NCBI RefSeq assembly: GCF_002019795.1
Contig: NZ_KV917381.1
Coordinates: 4,186,068 to 4,250,067, forward strand
Length of the DNA: 64,000 nucleotides
Direction of reading: 5' to 3'
Origin: Bacillus alkalicellulosilyticus
GTDB lineage: Bacteria > Bacillota > Bacilli > Bacillales > Bacillaceae_F
In this document: piece by piece, positions 53,438 to 62,187 of the stretch
Numbering within the stretch: the stretch's first letter is position 1
How the letters are laid out: each line of letters opens with the position of its first letter
The notes under the pieces: generated by a model
Told to the model about the DNA's origin: nothing
What the model saw: the letters and a program-made list of their open reading frames with translations, nothing else
The model's database searches: none
Position numbers and translations under genes: made by a program

Positions 53438-54442
53438 TTATAGGGTAATTCTTTTACTTGACATTCGGTCGAGATTTTCTAGGATGATACCTGTTCCTTT
53501 GGCTACACAATGCATCGGCTCATCAGCAATAAGAACTGGTACTTTAAGCTCTTCCGCTAACAATAAATCGATTCCGTGTAACAGAGCCCCTCCCCCTGTT
53601 AAAATGATGCCACGGTCAATGATGTCGGCTGATAATTCAGGCGGTGTTTGCTCAAGAACATTTTTGGAAGCTTGTACAATGTAATACACGGCTTCTTGTA
53701 AGGCTTGTTGAATTTCATCGGAATACACTGTAATCGTCCGTGGAAGACCAGACACCATGTCACGTCCTCTTATGTCTAGCTCTGTCTTACGAGCACCTGG
53801 AAATACAGTCGCTACTTCTTTTTTTATCGCTTCAGAAGTACGTTCTCCAATAAGTAATTTATACTTTTTCTTTATGTAATTGAGAATCTCTTGATCAAAT
53901 CGATCACCAGCTACCTTAATTGAAGAGGCGGTGACGATATCACCCATGGAAAGTACAGCAACATCTGTTGTCCCACCGCCTATGTCAATTACCATGTTAC
54001 CGCTTGGTTGGAAAATATCCATTCCTGCTCCAATTGCAGCTACTTTTGGCTCTTCTTCTAGGTACACATTTTTTCCGCCACTTTTTTCAGCAGCTTCTCG
54101 AATTGCTTTTTGCTCAACAGACGTTATATTCGTTGGGCAACAAATGAGAATTCTTGGCTTTGATAAAAAGTTACGTACTTTAATTTTTCCTAAAAAGTGC
54201 TTTAGCATTGATTCTGTAAGATCAAAGTTTGCAATGACTCCATCTTTCATAGGACGCATTGCGACAATATTCCCCGGTGTTCGCCCGACCATACGAAACG
54301 CTTCATCCCCTACTGCAAGGACTCTTTGGCTACTTGCTTCAAGTGCCACCACAGACGGCTCATCTAATACGATCCCATGACCTTTCACAAAAATTAATAC
54401 ATTTGCCGTTCCTAAATCAATCCCTATATCCCTACCGAACAT
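53438..54442 (-). CDS. mbl: MreB-like cell-shape protein Mbl
   Basis: 334 residues, actin fold: DLGTANVLIFVKG (phosphate 1), DIGGGTTDVAVLS (phosphate 2), LTGGGALLHGID (adenosine). Guides lateral wall synthesis. Located after spoIIID as in B. subtilis, which separates it from mreB and mreBH. Confidence 0.95.
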   Translation of the reverse strand: MFGRDIGIDLGTANVLIFVKGHGIVLDEPSVVALEASSQRVLAVGDEAFRMVGRTPGNIVAMRPMKDGVIANFDLTESMLKHFLGKIKVRNFLSKPRILICCPTNITSVEQKAIREAAEKSGGKNVYLEEEPKVAAIGAGMDIFQPSGNMVIDIGGGTTDVAVLSMGDIVTASSIKVAGDRFDQEILNYIKKKYKLLIGERTSEAIKKEVATVFPGARKTELDIRGRDMVSGLPRTITVYSDEIQQALQEAVYYIVQASKNVLEQTPPELSADIIDRGIILTGGGALLHGIDLLLAEELKVPVLIADEPMHCVAKGTGIILENLDRMSSKRITL

Positions 54443-54547
54443 CTAGTTTATCCTCCCTGTTCTCGACTCCAAGACTACAAATTATGCGAATCTATTACTA
54501 TTGTTTTATTTTATCATATTTTGTTAATACAGGGATTGATTTTTTTA

Positions 54548-54835
54548 TTATATACGAGTTTTTTCGACTTTTTCTTCACCAGTGATTTGATCTTTCTGAT
54601 ATTTCACTTTTGTTGCCTCGCCACCTCGCAAATGACGAATCGATTTGTGATACTCCAAAATTTCTTTAACCTCATTGGCCAGCTCCTGGTTGATCTCAGG
54701 TAACCGTTCAGTTAAATCCTTATGGACCGTACTTTTAGACACTCCAAACTCCTTTGCAATCGTTCGTACTGTCTTTTTCGTCTCAACGATATACCTGCCA
54801 ATCTTGATAGTTCGCTCTTTGATGTAATCGTGCAC
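54548..54835 (-). CDS. spoIIID: Sporulation regulator SpoIIID
   Basis: 95 residues, GTG start. Almost the same as the B. subtilis protein: YIKERTIKIGRYIVETKKTV, KEFGVSKSTVHKDLTERLP (helix-turn-helix), KSIRHLRGGEATK (basic C-terminal DNA contact). Mother-cell transcription factor of stage III. The strongest sign that the organism sporulates. Confidence 0.96.
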   Translation of the reverse strand: MHDYIKERTIKIGRYIVETKKTVRTIAKEFGVSKSTVHKDLTERLPEINQELANEVKEILEYHKSIRHLRGGEATKVKYQKDQITGEEKVEKTRI

Positions 54836-55073
54836 ACCACTCGCCTCCTAATCTATGTCGGTGATTGATACATTTTATTAACGAGGTGAGACAGATATAC
54901 CAATAAGCCAAGCTCTTTTTTCACAATTGTCAAATATTTATGGAATTTTTGGGATAACGACCATATTTACATGGGATTTAGGATTGATTTTTGGAACGGA
55001 GCTTTTTGCTTCGAGAGGACTATAAAATATATGTAGTTGGTATTTGAGGTATGACTGGAATTTATATGCAGTA

Positions 55074-55110
55074 AAAAACCTTAAGAGTATTTCTTCTCTC
55101 AAGGTTTTTG
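55074..55110 (-). terminator. Intrinsic terminator of the YhdL-like gene
   Basis: AAAAACCTTAAGAG and CTCTCAAGGTTTTT arms, symmetrical T/A runs. Confidence 0.85.
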
Positions 55111-55114
55111 CTAG

Positions 55115-56212
55115 TTACCAGTTATAAAAATCTACATCTTGGATTTCAAAGCGTGTAATCCAAGATTCGCCTTTTAGCTTTAGGATTTCTTCTGTAGGTC
55201 CAGTTAGTAATACTCCGTAGTGACGAATTCCGTTTTCTTTAATATGCGCCAACCTATCCTCAATCGTGTAATAGGCAAAGTCAGAATGATATTTTTCGGC
55301 CTGGCTTTGATACGTATTTAGGAATTCCAATACTTTTATAAATTGCTGTTGAAGTACCTCTTCATCGTTTTCTTGAACATCTGGATAGCTGTAACTTTCT
55401 AATTTGTAAGTCCCTTTGTCTACAACATTATGGAGAGTTCGGTCTGATTGTAGCCACAAAGGCCAAGCCGGGAAGCCCACCGGATCAATCCTCCCGTACA
55501 TTTCCTTTGTTTCCCCTGTATCGACACCATAAAAGAGAATATCAAGATTATATTCGTCTAAGAGTCCATGAACTTCTTCCGTATGATAAAATTGGTCAAA
55601 AGAAACGGCAGCGTTTATTACAGTGCCTGACCCAAGTTGTTCCGCACGGTCCCATTCTTCATATGAAATCGTGGTCGTTCCTGGTATTTCAAAAAAAGCA
55701 GCTGGGTATTCCCACATTTGTTTATTAGGATAAGCAAGCAGTGAAAAAAAGTGCGTCGTTGTCATCGTCCCTATTATTTCGCTTCCTCGTCCTACTTGCT
55801 TGGATAATGTATAGTCGGCTTTCAGTTGAAAGTAAGGAGTTGCATTCGTTCCCCCAGAGAGAGATAGTCCTGGATTTGTCACCTCATATGTCATACGAGC
55901 AATTTCTGGATAGTGATGGCCTTTATTTCCGATGCTATAATAGCCCATGGTTATGATTGAACTCAAAATTGTAAACAAGATAGCTACTGCCGCAAGTGTA
56001 GCCATTTGTTCGAATCGGAGGCGCCATTTGCTTCTTTTTATATTGAGTTGTTGTTTCTTTTGGGGAGGCATCTGTTCTATCGTCGTCCTATCGATGTGCT
56101 CCTGAAGAATCTCTAGCTTCTCCAATTCTTCTTCTATTTCTACTTGTTCTTCAGGTGATAGCTCACCACGTTCTAATTTTATTAATTGTTCTTTAAACTC
56201 ATCACTCATCAT
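55115..56212 (-). CDS. YhdL-like anti-sigma-M factor
   Basis: 365 residues: helical cytoplasmic start (DEFKEQLIKLERGELSPEEQ ... ELEKLE) typical of YhdL, one helix (~75-95) and a large external domain (sigma-factor regulator N and C families). Holds the ECF sigma factor at the membrane until the wall is stressed. Overlaps the sigma gene by 11 bases. YhdK, the third partner in B. subtilis, is not seen here. Confidence 0.8.
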   Translation of the reverse strand: MMSDEFKEQLIKLERGELSPEEQVEIEEELEKLEILQEHIDRTTIEQMPPQKKQQLNIKRSKWRLRFEQMATLAAVAILFTILSSIITMGYYSIGNKGHHYPEIARMTYEVTNPGLSLSGGTNATPYFQLKADYTLSKQVGRGSEIIGTMTTTHFFSLLAYPNKQMWEYPAAFFEIPGTTTISYEEWDRAEQLGSGTVINAAVSFDQFYHTEEVHGLLDEYNLDILFYGVDTGETKEMYGRIDPVGFPAWPLWLQSDRTLHNVVDKGTYKLESYSYPDVQENDEEVLQQQFIKVLEFLNTYQSQAEKYHSDFAYYTIEDRLAHIKENGIRHYGVLLTGPTEEILKLKGESWITRFEIQDVDFYNW

Positions 56213-56699
56213 ACTTGCTCCTTTCTTGGCGAAGCGTTTGTCGTGCCCGATATAAGAGGATTTTAAAATATCCTATTGTCACTTCTAAAATCTCTGCGGC
56301 TTCTTGGTAGCTTAGTTCATGGATATCGTGTAGCAAAATCGCCTGTTGTTGTTTTTGTGGAAGTCTTGAAATGAACTGTCCCGCTTCCGCTAAAGCTTCC
56401 GTTATTTCATAGGTTTGTTCAGGCGTTCTACTTTCGTCTGGTTGTTGTTGAAAAAAAGGTTCGCCCTCTGTTAGGATTCGTTTATTTTTTCGGGTGACAT
56501 CCACAAATGTATGGTAGGCTACCTTAAACAACCAAGCTTTAATCCTCTCTCCATCATACTGGTCGATAAAGACATACGCTCGGTAAAAGGTCTCCTGCGT
56601 GATCTCTTCGGCTAGGTGATGGTTCCGGCAGAGGGAGAGGATGTAATAGTACACATCATGCGCATGCTTGTTATACAATTGGTCAATCGATGCCGTCAT
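56202..56699 (-). CDS. ECF sigma factor, SigM-like
   Basis: 165 residues with ATG at 56699 after AAGGGGGAGAGGG; an earlier start has no site. IDQLYNKHAHDVYYYILSLC, EEITQETFYRAYVFI, IKAWLFKVAYHTFVDVTRK (region 2) and LPQKQQQAILLHDI, TIGYFKILLYRARQTL (region 4). Length and partner fit SigM, which controls the wall-stress regulon. The name is inferred from the YhdL-like neighbour. Confidence 0.82.
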   Translation of the reverse strand: MTASIDQLYNKHAHDVYYYILSLCRNHHLAEEITQETFYRAYVFIDQYDGERIKAWLFKVAYHTFVDVTRKNKRILTEGEPFFQQQPDESRTPEQTYEITEALAEAGQFISRLPQKQQQAILLHDIHELSYQEAAEILEVTIGYFKILLYRARQTLRQERSKYDE

Positions 56700-56888
56700 C
56701 CCTCTCCCCCTTTCTATGAACATAACGTTTGAGATTACAGAAAGTTATCATTTTGCCCTCGGTTTTTTCTTCTCATTTTTTTCGTAGCGTTTCCGAATCC
56801 ATTTCTAGACATTCTCTCATATATCAACTCAATTGTTCCAATGATTTTACTAGTTTTGTTGGTTCTACGTTCACCTTTGCAAGACAAA

Positions 56889-56933
56889 CCAAAAAAGAGT
56901 CCTAGACAAAAGGAGTTTTTCCTTTTACCTAGG
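56889..56933 (-). terminator. Intrinsic terminator of the chitinase gene
   Basis: CCTAGGTAAAAGGA and TCCTTTTGTCTAGG arms, then ACTCTTTTTT on the minus strand. Confidence 0.8.
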
Positions 56934-56965
56934 CCCCGCAAACGGTTTTGCTATTAGTGAATCCA

Positions 56966-58717
56966 TTATGAAATTGCTGTTTTTTTACGATAATAGTAGA
57001 GCGAAGTCCCCGCTCCAATTAATAGCAAACCAGCTAAAAGCCAGTTAAATAAATTCGTTGCTGTGCTTGGGAGCTTCTGTCCATCACCCTTGCTTCCTCC
57101 ATCCTTTTTTACAGGAGGTGTTTCTTCCTTTTTGTCCACATCATCATTTGCTCTGTCTCCAGGTGTTTCATGAGTTGGGGTGTCATTTCCTTTTCCATTG
57201 TCATCTGAATCATCGTCATCGTCTTTATCGTCGTCGCGCGTTCCGTCATCACCAGAATCATCATCCCCGCTGCCATCATCTCCGCCGGTTCCACCATCAT
57301 TGCCGTCGTCTCCACCTGTACCATCATCGCCACCATCGTCTCCATCATCACCATCTGGTGGTGTGCTGTTCGTTCTACTCAATTCTTCATTTATTGTTGT
57401 TAGAAGAATGGCATTGTTATCATCCTGGCTTAACTCCCAAATCATTGCACCAGCCAATCCTGTATCTTTTATGAAGTTGACCTTGTGTGTAAGGGACTCA
57501 GGGTCATCGTACGACACAAACTCACCAATTTCTTGATTATATAAGTAAGGTACTTTTGCGACGTCATTCCAGTAACGAGTGTACCCATTTTGGTTCAGTA
57601 GATTTTCTTGGATATAGCTATATGTGTATACACCAGGCTCTAAATTCCCAATGCCAGGTCCGGTACATTGCTGATAGCCACCGTTATCGATTTTCTCAAA
57701 GTTATTGTCTTGGTTACACCCTCCCCAAGAACGACCATAAAATGGAAGACCCATGACGAGCTTTTCTTTTGGTACTCCGTGAGTCAAATGACCTGTGATT
57801 CCGGCTTCGATATTATGAGGATGAACATCTGCTTCTGTTGCTCGGTCATCTTTAAAAAGTGGTGCATTGTGTCCTGTTTTTTGCGCCCATGCTCCGTTGA
57901 AATCGTATGTCATGATATTAATGAAGTCTACAATTTCGGCAATTTTATCTAACTCATTGTTTTCTAAATAAGCAAAGCTGACACTTGACGCTATCGTAAG
58001 TAGATATTCTCTACCATCCTCTTGTTCAGCCTCATCAAGGGCATTGCGAATTTCCTGCAGGAGCAGCGTATGGTTTACTTTATCATCAGGACTTCGGTGG
58101 TTGTTCCACATCCCTCCACTAACGGGATATTCCCAGTCAAGGTCGACTCCGTCCATTTCATACGTTCGAATGAATTCAACAGCTGACTTGGCAAACACCT
58201 CGCGCGTTTCTTGCGTAGCTGCAACTAAGGATAAATTGTTTGACCATGACCAACCTCCAATGGAGATCAGCGTCTTCAAGTTTGGGTTTGTTTGTTTAAG
58301 CTTGCGTAATTGATTTAAGTTTCCCGCAAAATCTTGTTCTTCTGTATCTCCCTCAAATAATGTATCTGTGTCGTTTTCTGGGTCTCCTAGGACAACGGTT
58401 CCGTTTGGTACATCAAGAACTTCTTCTCCTTGTCCTCGACAAGGCCACGTATTACTTTCGCCCTCAGGCACCCACACTTCTGGATTTCCATGTATCCCAT
58501 CCCAACAAACATCGGCAAAAGCATAATTTAAGTGTGTCACTTGGTTAGCATCTAAATTCGTTGGTGGAGACCATGATGTGTAATACCCGATGATTTTAAA
58601 GTCCCCTTTTGTTTCTGCGGCAACCTTCATCGATGGAAGCATTAACGATAGTAGGAGTAACACTGCTAATACTACTAATCCTAAACTTCTTACCTTAATC
58701 CTTACACCCATACTCAT
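56966..58717 (-). CDS. GH18 chitinase anchored by sortase (LPXTG)
   Basis: 583 residues: signal peptide (to ~35), GH18 barrel (~40-440) with SIGGWSWS and the catalytic DGVDLDWEYP, MTYDFNGAW; then an ~80-residue Asp/Gly/Ser linker (GGDDGTGGDDGNDGG...), and a C-terminal sorting signal LPSTA, helix, KK tail. So a wall-displayed hydrolase cutting chitin or GlcNAc polymers outside the cell. No chitin-binding module is seen. The linker is a calcium-friendly, very acidic repeat. Confidence 0.92.
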   Translation of the reverse strand: MSMGVRIKVRSLGLVVLAVLLLLSLMLPSMKVAAETKGDFKIIGYYTSWSPPTNLDANQVTHLNYAFADVCWDGIHGNPEVWVPEGESNTWPCRGQGEEVLDVPNGTVVLGDPENDTDTLFEGDTEEQDFAGNLNQLRKLKQTNPNLKTLISIGGWSWSNNLSLVAATQETREVFAKSAVEFIRTYEMDGVDLDWEYPVSGGMWNNHRSPDDKVNHTLLLQEIRNALDEAEQEDGREYLLTIASSVSFAYLENNELDKIAEIVDFINIMTYDFNGAWAQKTGHNAPLFKDDRATEADVHPHNIEAGITGHLTHGVPKEKLVMGLPFYGRSWGGCNQDNNFEKIDNGGYQQCTGPGIGNLEPGVYTYSYIQENLLNQNGYTRYWNDVAKVPYLYNQEIGEFVSYDDPESLTHKVNFIKDTGLAGAMIWELSQDDNNAILLTTINEELSRTNSTPPDGDDGDDGGDDGTGGDDGNDGGTGGDDGSGDDDSGDDGTRDDDKDDDDDSDDNGKGNDTPTHETPGDRANDDVDKKEETPPVKKDGGSKGDGQKLPSTATNLFNWLLAGLLLIGAGTSLYYYRKKTAIS

Positions 58718-58963
58718 TTTAAATCCTCCTTTTTATTTTATGAATTTTTGGTAGACTGCTAGTTTGCTAGAGCCTCTCCAAAAAAAAAAAACAAAACTAA
58801 GTAAGCTGTACTCAAGTATTAAAGTCAACTATATGTCTATACCAGTTTACATTAGAATAATAGCACGGTCAACGAGTTTTATCGTAATTTTCTGAAAATA
58901 AACTGAGCAATTCTTTTATCCGTGAAACTTCGACATGAGCTTCCTATCTTCTACAAAAAAAAA

Positions 58964-58999
58964 GGATAGCACGCCGCTTGATCGGTCGGTGCTATCTCC
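58964..58999. terminator. Hairpin with A-run, possible terminator
   Basis: GGATAGCAC ... GTGCTATCTCC preceded by nine As, so a T-run follows on the minus strand. It may end transcription from the gene at 59284. Confidence 0.55.
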
Positions 59000-59011
59000 T
59001 CATTTTGGATT

Positions 59012-59202
59012 CATTACGGACATACAGTCCCTTATTTTTGTATTTTTTGAGTTTTTATAAAGCTAACGGACACCAGAGACCCTATTTGCTGAAAAAATGT
59101 TCAAATTGGTAGAGTTTAGCTCAAATAGAGGATCGTATGTCCGTTACGTTGTATATTTTGCTTTTTTTGAAGAAATAGGGGATCCTGTGTCCGATAGAGT
59201 TT
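59012..59202. repeat. Intergenic GGACA element, copy 3
   Basis: Forward modules TACGGACATACAGTCCC (~59014) and AACGGACACCAGAGACCC (~59065); inverted modules AGAGGATCGTATGTCCGTTA (~59127) and AGGGGATCCTGTGTCCGATA (~59178). Same plan and step as copies 1 and 2. Between chitinase and the ClbS-like gene. Confidence 0.75.
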
Positions 59203-59283
59203 TCGGACATTCATTGCCTTAATCCTCCCAATAGAAAATCGCATACATACGATATACTGATTAGGCTCACGATGATAGAACTG

Positions 59284-59805
59284 TCATTTACTTTCCTCTT
59301 TATTTATAGTCTTAGCCATACCTTCACATTTTTTAATGGCCCATATGTAATGCTTTGATGTGTTTGCTGAAAAATAGCTTAACAAGTTACTTGTTTTTGT
59401 CCACTTATAATATTTTTTTACCACGAGTTCTTCATTGGTATGTAATTTGATTAAGTTCATTACTCTTTGATGGCTTAACTTCAATTTTTTGATAGCTTGG
59501 GCTAACGTCACATCCTGATAGTTTTCCCATATTCGCATATTAAGGAGTTTAATACTACTCCACTTATAACCAGGCGCTGGCATAAAAGGAATATCCCCGT
59601 CCATCCCTTCTTTATACCATCTCTCAAGCATGGCATGCCATTCATAAAGATGCATGATTACATCACGAAAATTCTTATCTCTTTCGGGAGTTTCAATCGA
59701 AATTCCCCTTTTTCTACTAGGAACTGATTCAATTATCTCAAGTAATCTATTGAAATTTTCTTCACTATCAAGCAATAAAGTTTCTTTTTCATTTTTGTCT
59801 ATCAT
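59284..59805 (-). CDS. ClbS/DfsB family four-helix protein
   Basis: About 173 residues from one of two ATGs (59808/59805) after AGAGGAG. LYEWHAMLERWYKEG, PAPGYKW and HYIWAIKKCE mark the DUF1706 (ClbS/DfsB) family. ClbS shields cells from colibactin as a cyclopropane hydrolase; most homologues are uncharacterised and DinB-like. Small, solitary. Confidence 0.85.
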   Translation of the reverse strand: MIDKNEKETLLLDSEENFNRLLEIIESVPSRKRGISIETPERDKNFRDVIMHLYEWHAMLERWYKEGMDGDIPFMPAPGYKWSSIKLLNMRIWENYQDVTLAQAIKKLKLSHQRVMNLIKLHTNEELVVKKYYKWTKTSNLLSYFSANTSKHYIWAIKKCEGMAKTINKEESK

Positions 59806-59859
59806 CATGAACTCCTCTATTCCCTTAAAATTATTCGTTAGCCCACTCAAAGATTCAAG

Positions 59860-59905
59860 TACTTGTTACAAAGCTTCTTCGAAGGAATAGTTTCAATACG
59901 CACAC
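59860..59905 (-). pseudogene. Scrap of a second imm11-like gene
   Basis: AAGTACTTGTTACAAAGCTT and its follow-on CTTCGAAGGAATAGTTT repeat, with a few changes, the sequence at ~60598-60638 inside the immunity gene (NYSFEEALQQVL). Here a stop replaces one Gln. So a further copy of the immunity gene existed. Confidence 0.6.
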
Positions 59906-59937
59906 CCCATCTCTTTTTTATTTTGCTTCTCCCTTAT

Positions 59938-60395
59938 CTAATGAAATGTTTTTACAAGTGCTGTATGTATAGCTTCTTCTGATAGCTCTGTATTATTTTC
60001 TAATACTTCCGCTATTTTTTTGTCAACTTCATCAAAATAACTAGTTAAATACCTTCCATTATGAGTGGCAATATATGAACCACCTTCCCAGGCCTCTTCA
60101 AAGTGGCTAGAAATACCTGGTACCTTAGGTAGCCATACACCATTTTCTATGGAATAACGTATTGTGCTTCCTAATTTCTAATTCTAATAAAATGTATGGT
60201 ATACACCTACAATTTTATTGTAAACTTTTGCACTTTTTGCTTCAATTTGTATTTTGCTAAATTGAACAAAGATTCCTGCTCTTGTCCGAAAGCAATCATC
60301 TTCTACGGCCAACGATTTTATTTTTTCTCCTTTCTCACAAAAGGGGCTACACTGGCTACCACATTTTCAGCACACAAAAAAGAATGTCCAACTAA
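59938..60395 (-). pseudogene. Decayed polymorphic toxin C-terminus (Hint-like then AHH-like nuclease)
   Basis: Minus-strand remnants in changing frames: ENVVASVAPFVRKEKK, then (shift) SLAVEDDCFRTRAG ... AKVYNKIVGVYH, similar to a pretoxin-Hint segment, then (59938-60177, 79 codons) IENGVWLPKVPGISSHFEE, ATHNGRYLTSYFDEV, ending VKTFH. NGVWLP and HNGRY are typical of the AHH/HNH-type toxin nuclease end. No start and several stops. Directly upstream of it lies the immunity gene. Domain names are by eye. Confidence 0.5.
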
Positions 60396-60412
60396 CGGAC
60401 ATTCTTTTCATT
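60379..60412 (-). terminator. Intrinsic terminator of the immunity gene
   Basis: AAAAGAATGTCC and GGACATTCTTTT arms, 7-base loop, T-run on the minus strand. Confidence 0.85.
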
Positions 60413-60422
60413 CAAATTAACT

Positions 60423-61247
60423 CTATGCTTGTATTTCCTCTTTAATTCCCCACTGATATGATAGCAAAATCGGGGGTATGAAAGCTGGCTTCATCCAAAG
60501 ATATGTTCCATCTAGTTGTAATTCCCCTAGTTCAGCATCTTTATCAGACATTCTACGAATTGCCCATTTGTCACTAATTGCTGTTTTTCCTTTTTTGAGT
60601 ACTTGTTGCAAAGCCTCTTCAAAGGAATAGTTTTTATCTAGGGAACCATTTATGAAAGTAACCATCTTTTCAAAGGCCTTCTTCTCATCTTCATACGCTC
60701 TTTCTGAATCCCATTCTTCAAAGAAATCTAAACCTACTAGCTCATTATTAAGTACACAATCTCTAAAATTTTCCGAAACAAAGAGTGCTGTATTCTTTAT
60801 TAAATGCTTATTGTGATAATAGACTTTAAAGATATGTTGTTCGGCAACTAAATCTTCATGAAAAGCTAACCTTTTATATCTTGAAAATTTTCCATCTTCG
60901 CGATATATAATTTCGCTTTTATTTGCATCAATTGCCTTCAGAACATTTACCACGTTCACTAAATAGTATTTGCCTTTTGGGTGGTCCACAGGAATAATTT
61001 CTGCAGTATTTTCTAGAAAATCCCCTAGTACCTTTACTGCACGTTCACTAAATACCGTTGAATTAACCATTGTGTACGGGAAATCACTTTTCATCCCATT
61101 TCCACTTGTTTTTACAGGAAGAGCATCCCATTTGTTTTTTAAAGATTGTCCTTTGTAGTCAAAAAGGAAAAATTCTTTATCTTCTGAATTAACATAATCA
61201 AAGCACTCATAATCATTTAACTTTTCTTTGTATCTATATATTTTCAT
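60423..61247 (-). CDS. imm11-family immunity protein
   Basis: Start at the ATG at 61247 with AAAGGAG 6 bases upstream, 274 residues; an upstream extension has no site. DHPKGKYYLVNVVNVL and RMSDKDAELGELQLDG recall the imm11/DUF1629 immunity family, which neutralises LXG and related toxins. Soluble. The toxin next to it is dead, but this gene is intact with its own terminator, like an orphan immunity gene. Confidence 0.7.
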   Translation of the reverse strand: MKIYRYKEKLNDYECFDYVNSEDKEFFLFDYKGQSLKNKWDALPVKTSGNGMKSDFPYTMVNSTVFSERAVKVLGDFLENTAEIIPVDHPKGKYYLVNVVNVLKAIDANKSEIIYREDGKFSRYKRLAFHEDLVAEQHIFKVYYHNKHLIKNTALFVSENFRDCVLNNELVGLDFFEEWDSERAYEDEKKAFEKMVTFINGSLDKNYSFEEALQQVLKKGKTAISDKWAIRRMSDKDAELGELQLDGTYLWMKPAFIPPILLSYQWGIKEEIQA

Positions 61248-61442
61248 ACCATACTCCTTTAAAACACTTATTGTCGTTTGTGTAACAATATTTGCGCCCT
61301 TAGTAATTCCTCTCATAATTCATGGTTGTCTACGGTCTTAGGACGTAAAATAAAGAGGATATCCAATAAGTTAACTTAAGAAATAGTACCATATTAGCAA
61401 ATTTTTACTAGTCCTATTTTTTCGACAAAAAGAACCCTTCTC
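61248..61442. other. Intergenic region
   Basis: About 195 bases with an A/T-rich stretch; no gene seen. The upstream frame (MRGITKGANIVTQ...) looks like a chance extension or a scrap of a toxin. Confidence 0.4.
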
Positions 61443-62102
61443 TTAAAGAAAGGCTCTGCTTGGATTATCTGTGATTTGGATTAAATCTGCTAACGTTGTT
61501 TTCCCCCGCTCTTCTAGTAATCGAAGTAATTCTACGAAAAGGTACGCGGTTGTTAGAGAATCACCTAAGGCACTGTGACGGTCAAACATATTTGTGCCAA
61601 AGGTTCTTGCATAGCTGCTTAAATCTCTCATATCCCAAGATGGATTGAAGTATCCGATCATATCAAGGGTATCAATCGATAGAGGTTGTTCATACGTATA
61701 CTTTTGGCGCTGTAGTTCTTTTTTTAAAACAAGTAAGTCAAAGCTTAAATAATGTCCAACCCAGCCATCACTTTCACACGATTCGGTGAACTGAAAGAAC
61801 TGTTCAATCGCATCTAGTGCGGGCGGTGCCTCTTTTACTTTATCCTCTGTTATTCCAGTGAGTGTAGAAATGTCGTGTGGGATGTCCCGCTCTGGGTTAA
61901 CGTACGTATGAAAAGTCATGTCAGTGACGGTTGTTCCTTGAACATGAACCGCGGCTAACTCGATCATGCGGTCATGTGCTCCGACGGAAAATCCGGTTGT
62001 TTCCGTATCAAATATTGTAAAAGACATATCTCTTAGCCGAGTATTTAACGACGGTTGTCGGTCGAGTAGATATTGGAATTTTTTCTTTTTCCAAAACATC
62101 AT
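61443..62102 (-). CDS. DEDDh 3'-5' exonuclease (DnaQ/RNase T fold)
   Basis: 219 residues. ExoI FDTETTGFS (Asp, Glu), ExoII LSFDLLVLK and ExoIII HSALGDSLTTAYL (His, Asp) are all present, so it is probably active. Lies downstream of the CBS/DUF294 gene, a pair seen together in other Bacillaceae, perhaps in nucleotide or nucleic-acid turnover. Start at 62102; a hairpin (GAACCCTTCTC...GAAAGGCTC) overlaps its end. Confidence 0.85.
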   Translation of the reverse strand: MMFWKKKKFQYLLDRQPSLNTRLRDMSFTIFDTETTGFSVGAHDRMIELAAVHVQGTTVTDMTFHTYVNPERDIPHDISTLTGITEDKVKEAPPALDAIEQFFQFTESCESDGWVGHYLSFDLLVLKKELQRQKYTYEQPLSIDTLDMIGYFNPSWDMRDLSSYARTFGTNMFDRHSALGDSLTTAYLFVELLRLLEERGKTTLADLIQITDNPSRAFL

Positions 62103-62187
62103 CTCTTCTGTCCCCCTTTTGGTGTTGGTTTAAGACTGCCCCCTTTTTATATCCGTTCTTTGAGCCTCAAACCAACAAAGGTTTTCT

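Noticed and set aside
56735-56941. 68-codon frame upstream of the SigM-like gene
   Set aside because: Overlaps the chitinase terminator, strongly basic random-like composition, no ribosome site.
57234-57354. Short direct repeats that might look like a CRISPR
   Set aside because: They are codon repeats for Gly-Asp-Asp in the chitinase stalk; no spacers.
57058-57536. Long plus-strand frames across the chitinase linker
   Set aside because: They are His/Pro/Ser-rich mirrors of the Asp/Gly repeat.
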